A stretch of DNA of 64,000 bases, taken from contig NZ_JABEQC010000007.1 of the NCBI RefSeq assembly GCF_013041605.1, forward strand, positions 124,001 through 188,000, in the 5' to 3' direction. This DNA is from Vibrio plantisponsor (GTDB lineage: Bacteria > Pseudomonadota > Gammaproteobacteria > Enterobacterales > Vibrionaceae). The notes beneath the pieces were generated by a model. It did not search any database and was not told the DNA's origin. It was given only the letters and a program-made list of their open reading frames with translations. Position numbers and translations under genes: made by a program. Shown here one piece after another: positions 8,819 through 17,641 of this stretch (its first letter is position 1; each line of letters opens with the position of its first letter).

Positions 8819-10423
8819 TTAAGCTGTGGTTGCGAAAGCCGGCTGTTCAGATTCTTCGACCTCTTCTTTTATTAAGCGCACTTCAACAAGATCTTGAGTC
8901 AGTTTGAGAACTTTACTGGTGTTCAGCAGGATCTCTTGATTGAGTTCAGGGTGCTCATTCAAAGTAACGCCATAAGAAGGAATCATCTGTTTGATCTTTT
9001 GTTGCCACTCTTCAGTTGCCATTTGCTCTGCAAAGCAACGTTGCAGTAACTCAAGCATCACCGCCGCAGACACGGATGCACCAGGAGAAGCTCCTAGCAG
9101 TGCGGTTAAGCTTCCGTCTGCTGCATGAACCAGTTCAGAACCAAGATGCAATTCGCCGCTTTTACCCGCCACTTTTTTGATGATTTGTACGCGTTGTCCA
9201 GCTTGCCACAACGACCAATCTTCAGTTTTCGCGGTAGGGAAGAACTCTCTCAGAGCTTTCATTCGATCTTCGTTGCTTTGCAGCAGTTCACCAACAAGGT
9301 ATTTGATCAAATCAAAGCTCTTTAAACCGACTTGAGTCATTGGAATCAAGTTTGATGGTGTTACCGAACCAAACAAGTCAAGCAGCGAGCCTTGTTTTAA
9401 AAACTTACTGGAGAAGCTAGCGAAAGGCCCGAAAAGTACAACTTCTTTACCATCGATGAAACGAGTGTCCATGTGTGGAACAGACATAGGCGGCGCACCT
9501 ACAGCTGCTTTTCCGTAAACTTTTGCACGGTGCAGTTTTACGATTTCAGGGTTTTCAGTTACAAGGAACTGACCGCCCACAGGGAAACCACCATACTGGC
9601 GGGATTCAGGGATACCAGATTTTTGCAGTAGAGTCAGTGAAGCACCACCAGCGCCAATAAAAACATACTTAGTGTGTACGGTACGAACACTGTTGTTGTT
9701 TAAATTTTTGACGGTGATTTTCCAAGTACCGTCAGACTGACGGTGCAACTTTTTTACTTCATGTTTTGTGTTCAACGTGAAGTTTTCGTTCTGGTTTAAG
9801 ATGTCGACCATGTGGTGAGTAAGCGCACCAAAATTCACATCGGTACCAAATCGAGAACGTGTTGCTGCAATAGGCTGGGTTTCGTCACGGTCTTGAATGA
9901 GCAATGGCGCCCATGACTTAATTTGTTCTCTGTCTTCTGAGTAAGCCATGCCATCGAACAGAGGTGAGCTGCGCAGTGTTTGATAACGCTTGCGAAGGAA
10001 ATCAACGTTGTTCTCACCAGTAACAAAACTCATATGGGGAACGCTGTTAATAAAGGTACTTGGTTCTCGGATTAAACCTTGTTCAACCAAATAGGCCCAG
10101 AATTGACGGGATAGTTGAAATTGTTCGTAGATTTCTAACGCTTTACCCATAGTCACTTCGCCATCGGAAGTTTGTGGGGTGTAGTTTGATTCAGCTAAAG
10201 AGGAATGGCCGGTTCCGGCATTGTTCCATCCGTTGGAGCTTTCTTCTGCGACCTTATCAAGTCGCTCAAACATATTGATAGTCCAATTAGGTTCTAATTG
10301 TTGGATGAAAGTACCGAGCGTTGCGCTCATAATACCACCACCGATTAAAACCACATCGACCGGTTTCTCTGCAGCATTAGAACTAAGCTGGCTGAATCCT
10401 TTTTGACCAGTTACGTTACTCAT
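8819..10423 (-). CDS. mqo: Malate:quinone oxidoreductase
   Basis: A 534-residue FAD enzyme that oxidises malate to oxaloacetate and passes electrons to quinone at the membrane. The N-terminal dinucleotide motif VVLIGGGIMSATLG is present (residues 24-37), followed by the Mqo hallmark SSNGWNNAGTGHS and, near the C-terminus, LLGASPGASVSAAVMLELL. Length is that of the family. Single gene with a long upstream region. In Vibrio it works beside or instead of soluble malate dehydrogenase. Confidence 0.95.
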   Translation of the reverse strand: MSNVTGQKGFSQLSSNAAEKPVDVVLIGGGIMSATLGTFIQQLEPNWTINMFERLDKVAEESSNGWNNAGTGHSSLAESNYTPQTSDGEVTMGKALEIYEQFQLSRQFWAYLVEQGLIREPSTFINSVPHMSFVTGENNVDFLRKRYQTLRSSPLFDGMAYSEDREQIKSWAPLLIQDRDETQPIAATRSRFGTDVNFGALTHHMVDILNQNENFTLNTKHEVKKLHRQSDGTWKITVKNLNNNSVRTVHTKYVFIGAGGASLTLLQKSGIPESRQYGGFPVGGQFLVTENPEIVKLHRAKVYGKAAVGAPPMSVPHMDTRFIDGKEVVLFGPFASFSSKFLKQGSLLDLFGSVTPSNLIPMTQVGLKSFDLIKYLVGELLQSNEDRMKALREFFPTAKTEDWSLWQAGQRVQIIKKVAGKSGELHLGSELVHAADGSLTALLGASPGASVSAAVMLELLQRCFAEQMATEEWQQKIKQMIPSYGVTLNEHPELNQEILLNTSKVLKLTQDLVEVRLIKEEVEESEQPAFATTA

Positions 10424-11009
10424 TTTGGGGCTAAATCTCTCTAAATCGCAAACATTACAAGTGTTTAACTATCATTAGTTTTCTACAGCCACCGACATTT
10501 TATGCTCGATATTTTAGTTGTATTTTAGCTTTGAGCATTGTCTGTAGAAAAACTCCCGTTTTTGGTTGTTTTCGTAGTAAGTAAACAACCAAAACAGGGT
10601 TGAATGTTACACAATTTTAAAATTATTTTTAACAACAATTTAATCTAAGCTAGAAATATTTACGGAGAAACCAAGTAATACACAGGTAATCTTAAGGGTT
10701 AATGTGATTAAAATCTGTTCTGTTCGGTTTGTTTACATACAATTTGTGTAACAAAAACAACCTAACAATGATGTAATAATCCAACAAAATGAAAAGTTGT
10801 AATTGTGATGAAGTTTGAACTCTTGAGATGTTGACAACGATTGAGAATGAAAGAGGTTGGCGGTGAACAATTACACAAACTTTACAAAACAGCGTCGGTT
10901 AATGGCTAAGTTGATAGTTAATCAAATTATGCGTTGCTGGCGTGCTAGATATGATGTAACTATATGCATAGCAACAAGTCTGTTCTTATTGGATCACTAA
11001 GGAAGGAAA
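10424..11009. other. 586 bp intergenic region between mqo and VOC gene
   Basis: A long AT-rich region between divergent genes. It should hold both promoters. The one clear structure is a perfect 12 bp inverted repeat at 10560-10594; I see no ORF with a convincing start and no tRNA. Confidence 0.6.
10560..10594. repeat. Perfect 12 bp inverted repeat
   Basis: TTTTGGTTGTTT (10560-10571) is matched by AAACAACCAAAA (10583-10594) with an 11-base loop. Because both neighbouring genes point away from it, it is not their terminator; it could end an unannotated small RNA or be a protein site. Confidence 0.5.
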
Positions 11010-11387
11010 ATGTTTAGTCATATTATGGTCGGCTCCGACGATATTGAAAAATCAAAAGCGTTTTATGACGCGATTCTAAGTGTTTTGGGTTATCCGCAAG
11101 GCGTTATTGATGCAAAAGGTCGCTGCTTATACATCAACTCAAATGGCGTGCTCGGTTTGACTAAGCCTATTAACGGCGAAGCGGCTACACATGGGAACGG
11201 TATGACGATCGGCTTTAAAGTTGATAGCCCTGAATTGGTAGATGCGTGGCATGCAGCGGGTATCGAGAATGGTGGTGTTACCTGTGAAGATCCACCGGGA
11301 GTGCGCGCTAGTGCTGAGAGAAAGCTTTATCTGGCTTACCTTCGCGATCCATTCGGCAATAAACTTTGTGCCGCGCACTATTTATAA
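11010..11387 (+). CDS. VOC-family (glyoxalase-like) protein
   Basis: A 125-residue vicinal-oxygen-chelate protein. It starts with the typical FSHIMVGSDDIEKSKAFYDAIL (first metal-ligand strand) and ends with AYLRDPFGNKLCAAHYL, the usual RDPxGNxL signature of the second half. These proteins bind a divalent metal and act as glyoxalases, dioxygenases or resistance proteins; the substrate is unknown. RBS AAGGAAGG precedes the ATG. A terminator follows. Confidence 0.85.
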   Translation: MFSHIMVGSDDIEKSKAFYDAILSVLGYPQGVIDAKGRCLYINSNGVLGLTKPINGEAATHGNGMTIGFKVDSPELVDAWHAAGIENGGVTCEDPPGVRASAERKLYLAYLRDPFGNKLCAAHYL

Positions 11388-11415
11388 TGTATCAGTAAAA
11401 AATATTGCTAAAAGA

Positions 11416-11450
11416 AATGGCTCGTGCAGTTCATCTAACGAGCCATTTAT
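11416..11450 (+). terminator. Intrinsic terminator of VOC gene
   Basis: AATGGCTCGT pairs with ACGAGCCATT (11438-11447) and is followed by TATTATT; the convergent MsrA-like gene stops at 11450. Confidence 0.7.
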
Positions 11451-11941
11451 TATTGGCTTTTTGCATTGCGGTATTTATGCAGAAGATCCCAAGGTATATG
11501 GCATAAGTAGTGATCTTCTTGGACGCGAGTTAAGCGATGTTGATGTTCATCATCACTAGGGACAAAGTTGGTCAAAGGTAACACTTCAACCACAATCTTT
11601 GCTGCGTCAGCTCGTGAGGCAATATAGCGTTTCGCGGCTTCTAGATGCGCTTGATCTTCGCTGTATACACCTGTACGGTACTTCAAACCTACGTCGTGAC
11701 CTTGTTGATTAACACTGTAAGGGTCGATTATCTCGAAAAGGTGCTCAACCAACTGCTCGACTGAGACGATCGCTTCATCAAATTGGACGCGAACGCATTC
11801 CGCGTAGCCATCATATTCAGTTTGGGTTGAATGAGTGGTTCCATTGGCGCGACCCGCTAGGGTATTAATGACGCCAGGAACATACTTAATGAACTCCTGA
11901 ACACCCCAAAGGCAGCCGCCTGCTAAATAGATTTGTTGCAT
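11450..11941 (-). CDS. MsrA-family peptide-methionine sulfoxide reductase
   Basis: A 163-residue protein with the MsrA fold. The active-site motif reads GGCLWG (Cys10) in place of the usual GCFWG. Also present are TEYDGYAECVRVQFD, DPYSVNQQGHDVGLKYRTGVY and VQEDHYLC. It should reduce methionine-S-sulfoxide in proteins or free methionine. The Phe-to-Leu change and short N-terminus mark it as the divergent second MsrA-like type found in several proteobacteria, not the main housekeeping MsrA. It lies 11 bp downstream of the TorD-family gene, in the same operon. Confidence 0.85.
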   Translation of the reverse strand: MQQIYLAGGCLWGVQEFIKYVPGVINTLAGRANGTTHSTQTEYDGYAECVRVQFDEAIVSVEQLVEHLFEIIDPYSVNQQGHDVGLKYRTGVYSEDQAHLEAAKRYIASRADAAKIVVEVLPLTNFVPSDDEHQHRLTRVQEDHYLCHIPWDLLHKYRNAKSQ

Positions 11942-11952
11942 AGTAAAGTTAA

Positions 11953-12573
11953 CTAAGCCTTAACTGGATGAAAGTAGTTATTCTTAATTTGTACTTGAGC
12001 GGAGTAGCTTGTACAAAGCAGCTCGAGAAGTCGCTTTACTTGATCTGCTAACTCACAATAAACGCTGCCAGATGCAGATTTTTTCAGGTTGAAAAAGTAG
12101 TAGCCTGACCATGTAACAAGGTAGTCACCCAGCATCTCTTTTACATGTTGTTCTTGTTCATCTTCAATCAACATACCCAATATGATCAGCATCAGACCGA
12201 TATGGTCTTCTGGATCGGTTACATCTTCACGAAGACCCAAACCGCAGTGCTCAATGAACTCACAATATTTTTTATGTGAATGACCAAATAAGATCGACTC
12301 TTTATCAAGATACATCGATGACCAAGGTGGAGCTGGCATATCATCTTGGATTGTGAACAATCGGTCGTGTTCATCTTGAAGCGCACTTTGTTTGGTAAAC
12401 TTAAAGCTGTTTAAAACCTGATTCACTTCTTTGATTGGGGTTTCTACTTCGTCTTCCTCAAAGTAGGTTCCAAAAGGGAATTGGTTAAAATCTCTGGGAG
12501 GGTAATAAAAAAGCGCACCAAAAAGCTTACAAACAATAGCTAATTCAGGTCGAGAGAGATTTTGTAGTTCCAC
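11953..12573 (-). CDS. TorD/DmsD-family molecular chaperone
   Basis: A 206-residue all-helical cytosolic protein with TorD-family hallmarks: DEHDRLF, then PAPPWSSMYLDKESILFG (the P-W-S-S-Y/F core) and PEDHIGLMLIILGML. Such chaperones insert molybdenum cofactor into, and guard export of, Tat-dependent molybdoenzymes. No molybdoenzyme gene is next to it in this window, so its client must lie elsewhere. It is first in an operon with an MsrA-like gene. Confidence 0.85.
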   Translation of the reverse strand: MELQNLSRPELAIVCKLFGALFYYPPRDFNQFPFGTYFEEDEVETPIKEVNQVLNSFKFTKQSALQDEHDRLFTIQDDMPAPPWSSMYLDKESILFGHSHKKYCEFIEHCGLGLREDVTDPEDHIGLMLIILGMLIEDEQEQHVKEMLGDYLVTWSGYYFFNLKKSASGSVYCELADQVKRLLELLCTSYSAQVQIKNNYFHPVKA

Positions 12574-12842
12574 GGCATTACCTTTATAAATTCCTTTTAC
12601 TGTTAATAGGCTACGACTTATTTAACAGCGCTAAACTTCGCTGAATATAGCACCATATAGCGTATTATTGCGACACGTTTCATTTTAATGTGACATTAAT
12701 TGGTACTAAGGTTTATTTTTTAATTAGTTTGTTTTGCTTGAAAAAGTGAAAGTAACATCAAGGGAGTAGCGGGAAGGAAGCGGTCTTAAATGAGTGAGTA
12801 ATAAAGATGAAATTAGTGAAAAGAAAGTAAGCCAAAGAAAGT

Positions 12843-12873
12843 AAGCCGTGGGATATCCATATCCCCGTGGCTT
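12843..12873 (-). terminator. Hairpin after the DUF3316 genes
   Basis: AAGCC-GTGGGATAT pairs with ATATCCC-CGTGGCTT with small mismatches, 9 bp past the stop of the second DUF3316 gene. On the minus strand the 3' side is only moderately T-rich. Next to it the 14 bp unit AAAGAAAGTAAGCC is directly repeated. The rest of 12574-12842 holds no visible gene. Confidence 0.45.
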
Positions 12874-12881
12874 TGAAGCAA

Positions 12882-13220
12882 TTAGTTTGATTCATTTGCG
12901 TTGAATTGATAATCCACATCAACGATAGCACGGTATTGAATGTCGCCTTTGCTGCTTGCAAACTCTTCTACAGTCACTTCAGATTGACCAACATTGATGT
13001 TCTTAACCAATGTGTATGATTGCACTGGAAGATTAAAGCGAAGTTGAGATTGGTCCATCGCTTTAACTGACTCTGAAAGGTCGAAACCTGCATTGTATGC
13101 TTCAGCTTTAGAGCTGTATGCGTCAGTTTTAAACGTTGCGTTGTCACTAACAGTGGTAGTTGATGCAAACGCTGATGAAGCAAGTAGTAGACCTGATGCA
13201 AGAATAATTGTGTTTTTCAT
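12882..13220 (-). CDS. Secreted DUF3316 protein (second copy)
   Basis: A 112-residue protein with a clear signal peptide (MKNTIILASGLLLASSAFA, cleavage after Ala19). The rest matches DUF3316: a helix with KAEAYNAGFDLSESVK, then SQLRFNLPVQSY, and a terminal QYRAIVDVDYQFNA strand. It is a paralogue of the gene 51 bp upstream and probably shares its promoter. DUF3316 proteins are abundant in Vibrio envelopes; no function has been assigned that I know of. Confidence 0.85.
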   Translation of the reverse strand: MKNTIILASGLLLASSAFASTTTVSDNATFKTDAYSSKAEAYNAGFDLSESVKAMDQSQLRFNLPVQSYTLVKNINVGQSEVTVEEFASSKGDIQYRAIVDVDYQFNANESN

Positions 13221-13270
13221 GATAAGTACCTTTTGAATTCTGGGTTTTATAAATGGTTTAACTGTGTTGA

Positions 13271-13609
13271 TTAACGTGATTCTTTCGCGTCGAAGTGGTA
13301 ATCCACATCTACGATAGCGCGGTACTGAACTTCACCACGTACTTGAGCGAATTCTTCAACTTTCACTTTTGTGTTATCGATACTGATGTTGTTTACATTT
13401 TGGTAAGCGTTAACTGGTAGTTGGATGCGCAGTTCATTTTGGCTCATGTCTGATAAGTTTTGAGCAACACTCAAACCTGCATCTAAAGCTTCTGCTTTAG
13501 TAGCAAAACTTGAAGTAGTTACCGTTGTATCGTTGTGAAGCGTTACGTTAGATGCAAAAGCTGATGTTGATAAAAGTAGGCCTGCTGCTACGGTCATTAG
13601 TTTGTTCAT
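13271..13609 (-). CDS. Secreted DUF3316 protein (first copy)
   Basis: A 112-residue paralogue of its downstream neighbour with signal peptide MNKLMTVAAGLLLSTSAFA. ATG 13609 is chosen over the GTG at 13618 because AAGGTG lies at the right distance before the ATG. Shared features are the KAEALDAGLSVAQNL helix, NELRIQLPVNAY and the C-terminal QYRAIVDVDYHFDA. A strong CRP-like box lies about 90 bp upstream, suggesting cAMP-CRP activation of the pair. Function unknown. Confidence 0.87.
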   Translation of the reverse strand: MNKLMTVAAGLLLSTSAFASNVTLHNDTTVTTSSFATKAEALDAGLSVAQNLSDMSQNELRIQLPVNAYQNVNNISIDNTKVKVEEFAQVRGEVQYRAIVDVDYHFDAKESR

Positions 13610-13699
13610 AATATTCACCTTTGAAGAATAGACTTTATTGTTTCTTACGGAATGTCAGACTTATCTGTCATTCGATGGGTGCATTATGAGTAAGTTTTT

Positions 13700-13720
13700 A
13701 AGTGTGATGAAGATCACTTT
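13700..13720. promoter_or_regulatory. CRP-binding site candidate
   Basis: AAGTGTGATGAAGATCACTTT fits the CRP consensus TGTGA-N6-TCACA with one change (TCACT) and is a near-perfect palindrome. It lies 91 bp upstream of the first DUF3316 start. Confidence 0.7.
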
Positions 13721-13928
13721 TGGCATTTTACTATGGACAAAACGGCACCAATGAAGGGGTTGAAATTTCGAACGATGATCTACTCGTCAAAATAATTTTT
13801 TCTGAAGTCGAAAATTAAAAAATTGCCTAATGGCGTGAGAGAAATAGTTGTGGTGAAAAAAGGGCGCAGATAACCCCTTACTTATTGATTTTTAGTAAGT
13901 ATTATTTGAAAAATGAAGAGGCAATAGG

Positions 13929-14852
13929 TTAATCGTTGAGGTAGGATTCCCAAACTGGTGGGGTTCCTATGGTGTCTTGAACGGTTTCGATGAAAAGTTT
14001 GACCAGTGGCGGTGGATTGCGATGTGAGTAGAGAGCGTAAAGGCCACCAGTGAATGAGACTTGAAAATCAGGTAACAGCTTGATTAACCCTAAATCATCA
14101 ATATTTTTGGTTAACATCATCTGTCCAACAATGACATAGCCTAATCCTTCTTGAGCGGCATCCATTAACAGCTCAACTTCATTCACGCGGTAACGCCCTT
14201 GGGCATTAAGAGTGAACGATTCGTCTTCAGTTTCAGAGAAAAGTTTTACCTTGTCTAACGTAAAAGAACGGTTTGAATAAATAACTGAAGGCAGTGCTGC
14301 CAGTTGCTCTGGATTCTCTGGATATCCATGTTCTTCGATGAAGTCTTTCGACGCTAAGATTGCCATTTTATGGTCGGCAAGTTTCTTCGCTACAAGGTTG
14401 GAATCATCAGGAATACCAATACGAAATGCGATATCGAATCGGTCGCTAATAAGGTCAACTTTTCTATCATCCAGAATGACTTCGATGCTGACCTGCGAGT
14501 ACTTTTTCAGGAATTTTATAACCGCTTTTTTAAGATACGTTCGGCCAAATAGTTGCGTGCTGGAGAGTCTTAAAACGCCTCTCGGCTCTTCATTAAAAGT
14601 ATTCGCAAGATGATGAGTTTCGTCGAGGGTATCTCGGATTTTTTGCGCCTGCTTTACGATTTCAAGACCAGCGGTGGTAAAGGATAATGAGCGAGTGGAG
14701 CGGTTCAAAAGCCGTAGACCTAAAGAGTCTTCTAGCTTTTTGATTTGTTTAGAAAGAACGGAACGATCAATCCCTCGGAGTTCTGCGGCTTTAGCAAATG
14801 AACCTTGTTGATGCACTTCCAAAAGCATGACGAGTCGGGTAGCTAGATCCAT
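13929..14852 (-). CDS. LysR-family transcriptional regulator
   Basis: A 307-residue LysR protein. The HTH is at residues 1-60 (QGSFAKAAELRGIDRSVLSKQIKKLEDSLG, NRSTRSLSFTTAG), followed by an intact periplasmic-binding-protein-like effector domain. It is downstream of, and codirectional with, the second OYE gene, separated by a terminator hairpin, so it is probably a separate unit. Its target is not evident; about 310 bp of noncoding DNA lies before the DUF3316 genes on its 3' side. Confidence 0.88.
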   Translation of the reverse strand: MDLATRLVMLLEVHQQGSFAKAAELRGIDRSVLSKQIKKLEDSLGLRLLNRSTRSLSFTTAGLEIVKQAQKIRDTLDETHHLANTFNEEPRGVLRLSSTQLFGRTYLKKAVIKFLKKYSQVSIEVILDDRKVDLISDRFDIAFRIGIPDDSNLVAKKLADHKMAILASKDFIEEHGYPENPEQLAALPSVIYSNRSFTLDKVKLFSETEDESFTLNAQGRYRVNEVELLMDAAQEGLGYVIVGQMMLTKNIDDLGLIKLLPDFQVSFTGGLYALYSHRNPPPLVKLFIETVQDTIGTPPVWESYLND

Positions 14853-14912
14853 TGCACAATATTCCTGATAGTGGGTTCAGAGTTCTCAATTTCTTTGTAT
14901 CTTAAAGATAGA

Positions 14913-14937
14913 TTAACGGCCCTTGTCGGGCCGTTAA
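14913..14937 (-). terminator. Intrinsic terminator of second OYE gene
   Basis: TTAACGGCCC (14913-14922) pairs perfectly with GGGCCGTTAA (14928-14937) around a five-base loop, 20 bp past the OYE stop. Confidence 0.75.
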
Positions 14938-14957
14938 ATATTCAAAGTATTAGAACC

Positions 14958-16001
14958 TTACACTAAGGTTTCTAACATTGCAGCATCGTATTCAACAAGT
15001 TCTTTATTTTGTTGTACACGGCTTACGTAGTCTGGGTTTGCGATGAATGGACGACCAATTGCCAACAGGTCAAATTTGTTCGCTTTGATTGCTTCTGCAC
15101 CTTTTTCTGCATTGTATCCGCCAACCGCCATTAGGGTCTTAGAGTACGCTTTGCGCATGTATTCAGATACTTTACCGCCTAGGAAATCAAATTCCATGCT
15201 GTCGTCAAACATGCCTTCGTGGAGGTAAGCTAAATCGCGTTTTTCAACTTCTTTAAGGAAGTAGTCGAACACCTGACGATCGCGAGCATCTGTAGCCATA
15301 TGAGCATAACCAGCAGGTGACACTCGTAGACCGGTTAGTTCTGCGTCGATACGTGCAATTACAGCATCAATAACAGAAAGCGGGAAGCGAGACATGTTTT
15401 CCGCTGTCTGACCATATTCGTCTGTTCTACGGTTTGTGTCGTAGTGTAGGAATTGGTCAATTAAGTAACCGTTAGCACCGTGAATTTCAACACCATCAAA
15501 ACCTGCTTCAATCGCGTTTTGAGCAGCTTGTGCATAGTCTTCAACAAGTTGTGCGATTTCTTCGCTCGTTGCTTCTTTAGGAACGGTATAAACCAGTTCA
15601 CGCATACGAGGAACGGTTCCATCGAACGCTACTGCAGAAGGTGCTAACACATATTCACCACCCCAAAAGTGAGGGTGAGCCACACGGCCGGTATGCCACA
15701 GCTGAGCGAAGATCTTGCCGCCGTTTGCGTGTACTGCGTCTGTTACTTTTTTCCAACCAGCAATTTGTGCTTCGGTGTAGAGTCCCGGAGTGTTTGGATA
15801 GCCTTGACCGTCAGGACGAATAATTGTCGCTTCTGAAATGATCAAACCAGCATCAGCACGTTTTGCGTAGTACTCGACCATTGCATCTGTCGGAACTAGG
15901 TTTGCGTCTGCCATACAACGAGTCAGTGGAGCCATTGCGATGCGGTTTTTAAGTGTAATTTTGTCGTTGAGCTTATAGCTTTCAAATAATGTTGCTGTCA
16001 T
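14958..16001 (-). CDS. OYE-family alkene reductase (second copy)
   Basis: A 347-residue FMN ene-reductase. The active-site segment VEIHGANGYLIDQFL carries His174 and Asn177, with DEYGQTAENMSRF after it and LLAIGRPFIANPDYV at the end. It is clearly diverged from the 4626 OYE (HGANGYLID versus HAANGYLVN). It is divergent from a TetR gene with two palindromes between them, the arrangement seen for nemR-nemA, where TetR-family NemR represses nemA and is inactivated by electrophiles. Regulation by that TetR protein is therefore likely. Confidence 0.92.
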   Translation of the reverse strand: MTATLFESYKLNDKITLKNRIAMAPLTRCMADANLVPTDAMVEYYAKRADAGLIISEATIIRPDGQGYPNTPGLYTEAQIAGWKKVTDAVHANGGKIFAQLWHTGRVAHPHFWGGEYVLAPSAVAFDGTVPRMRELVYTVPKEATSEEIAQLVEDYAQAAQNAIEAGFDGVEIHGANGYLIDQFLHYDTNRRTDEYGQTAENMSRFPLSVIDAVIARIDAELTGLRVSPAGYAHMATDARDRQVFDYFLKEVEKRDLAYLHEGMFDDSMEFDFLGGKVSEYMRKAYSKTLMAVGGYNAEKGAEAIKANKFDLLAIGRPFIANPDYVSRVQQNKELVEYDAAMLETLV

Positions 16002-16055
16002 TTTGCTGTTCCTTTTATGCCCTACATGGACTTTATGTGCACATGCTAACCTTTT

Positions 16056-16097
16056 CTTGAATGAACATTCAAGTTATTTTTTGAATGATCGTTCAAG
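16056..16097. promoter_or_regulatory. Two TetR-type operator palindromes
   Basis: CTTGAATG-AA-CATTCAAG (16056-16073) is a palindrome except for its central pair; TTGAATGATCGTTCAA (16081-16096) is a second near-perfect one. Their centres are 24 bp apart, between the divergent OYE and TetR genes. Confidence 0.75.
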
Positions 16098-16162
16098 TAA
16101 CTTGTGAAAGGGTATTCAAACCAGTACACTTAGGGGGTCTTAAAGCTGAAGAGCAAAGTGTA

Positions 16163-16744
16163 ATGAGAAGTGCAGAATTTGACCGAGAGTATGTTTTACG
16201 CTCAGCGATGAATGAGTTCATCGCCAAAGGTTATAACAAAACCAGTATGCAGGATTTGAAACGAGCAACGGGCTTACATCCGGGGTCAATCTACTGTGCT
16301 TTCGAAAACAAACGCGGTTTGTTGCTTGCGTCTCTTAATCATTATGCTGAAACCAAATCCAAGTCGTTTGAAGAGTTCTTCGTTGATAATGATTCCATCC
16401 TGCACGGCTTTGAAAAGTATCTGAATGACATTATTGAGTTTAAAGAGTGCCACGAAAACAAAGGCTGCTTGCTTCAGAAGTCGCTGAGTGAACTTGAGCA
16501 GCAAGATGAAGAAGTAGAAGCGATTATCTGCGGCATGCTGAATCAATGGAAAGTTAACATCAGAGCAAAAATTGAGATAGCTAAGACTCACGGTGAGCTG
16601 CCATCGGATACAGATTGCGAGTTGCTTGGTGATTTTCTGGTTATGAATATCTATGGTTTAAGATCTTTTGCTACCACCAAGCCGTCAAAAGAATGTTTAG
16701 AGAAGTTAGTGAAGAAAATCGTACAGAGCTTAAAAAACAGCTAA
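16163..16744 (+). CDS. TetR/AcrR-family regulator
   Basis: A 193-residue TetR protein from ATG 16163 (MRSAEFDREYVL). The frame is open back to 16085, but that start would lie inside the second operator palindrome and precede the HTH by too much. The HTH is AMNEFIAKGYNKTSMQDLKRATGLHPGSIYCAFENKRGLL. The C-terminal ligand domain has CHENKGCLLQKS with two Cys, a feature of the AcuR/NemR-like group that senses electrophiles through Cys. It likely represses the divergent OYE and itself through the palindromes at 16056-16097. Confidence 0.87.
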   Translation: MRSAEFDREYVLRSAMNEFIAKGYNKTSMQDLKRATGLHPGSIYCAFENKRGLLLASLNHYAETKSKSFEEFFVDNDSILHGFEKYLNDIIEFKECHENKGCLLQKSLSELEQQDEEVEAIICGMLNQWKVNIRAKIEIAKTHGELPSDTDCELLGDFLVMNIYGLRSFATTKPSKECLEKLVKKIVQSLKNS

Positions 16745-16949
16745 GAGTAGGGAATACAGTTTTTGTCCAAAACAATAAACAGCTATCACTTTGAATAAAG
16801 GCGATAGCTGCTCTATATAGCTTCCAGTCGTTGTTATTCAATAAAAAGAAGACGTGCGTTATGTCGTCGATGAGAGATAGTTCTGATTAATCATCTAATC
16901 AATTTAGTAACTTACGTGTTTTGATTTCTTTTTGAAGCAAAGGTCTCTT

Positions 16950-17546
16950 ATGGACAATTCCCATATAATGCATAGCCAGAAGGTTTACTTCTGTGATGAC
17001 GAAGAGCTCGCTAAGGCTCAAATGCAGTGCCTCGAAGTACTTTACGATTATAATCAGACTCGACCAAGTGAAGTTGAAAAACGCAAAGCAATCATGGAGA
17101 AGTTGTTTGCCGAAGTTGGTGAAGGCTGCTACATCGAACCTCCTTTGCGTACGAACTGGGGTATTAATACTCATTTGGGTAAAAATGTATATGCCAACTT
17201 CAATCTAACGCTGGTGGACGATACCCATATCTATATTGGTGACTATGTGATGATTGGTCCAAACGTCACTATTGCGACGGCTGGCCACCCGATTGATCCA
17301 GAAATGCGCAGAAGAGTTGCACAGTTCAATATTCCAGTGACGATTGGTGACAATGTCTGGATTGGTGCGAACTCTGTTGTATTACCGGGTATCACTATTG
17401 GTGAAAACAGTGTGATTGGTGCGGGCAGTGTCGTCACAAAAGATATTCCTGCCAACGTTGTCGCGGTGGGTAACCCTTGTAAAGTGTTACGAGAAATTGG
17501 CGAACGCGATAAAGAATTCTATTTCAAAGATAAAAAATTCGAATAG
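16950..17546 (+). CDS. Maltose/galactoside O-acetyltransferase-like protein
   Basis: A 198-residue hexapeptide-repeat acyltransferase of the LacA/Maa type. The N-terminal helical Mac domain (AKAQMQCLEVLYDYNQTRPSE) is followed by the left-handed beta-helix (GKNVYANFNLTLVDD, YVMIGPNVTIATAGHP with the catalytic His, NVWIGANSVVLPGITIGENSVIGAGSVVTKDIP). It transfers acetyl from acetyl-CoA to a sugar hydroxyl. ATG 16950 is preferred over TTG 16932 because AAAGG lies before it. Monocistronic, with a terminator after it. Confidence 0.92.
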   Translation: MDNSHIMHSQKVYFCDDEELAKAQMQCLEVLYDYNQTRPSEVEKRKAIMEKLFAEVGEGCYIEPPLRTNWGINTHLGKNVYANFNLTLVDDTHIYIGDYVMIGPNVTIATAGHPIDPEMRRRVAQFNIPVTIGDNVWIGANSVVLPGITIGENSVIGAGSVVTKDIPANVVAVGNPCKVLREIGERDKEFYFKDKKFE

Positions 17547-17575
17547 TCGATTTTTGAGTTTGAAAGCTATTGTTA

Positions 17576-17605
17576 AAGCCGCTGCTGATCAGCGGCTTTT
17601 TCTTT
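17576..17605 (+). terminator. Intrinsic terminator
   Basis: AAGCCGCTG (17576-17584) pairs with CAGCGGCTT (17590-17598), followed by TTTTCTTT. Ends the acetyltransferase transcript. Confidence 0.85.
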
Positions 17606-17641
17606 GAAATATGTTTTTGTAAGCGTATTTATTCACTGAGT

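Noticed and set aside
16780..16810. Hairpin CAGCTATC/GATAGCTG after the TetR gene
   Set aside because: Position suits a terminator but there is no T-run, so it is not listed as one.
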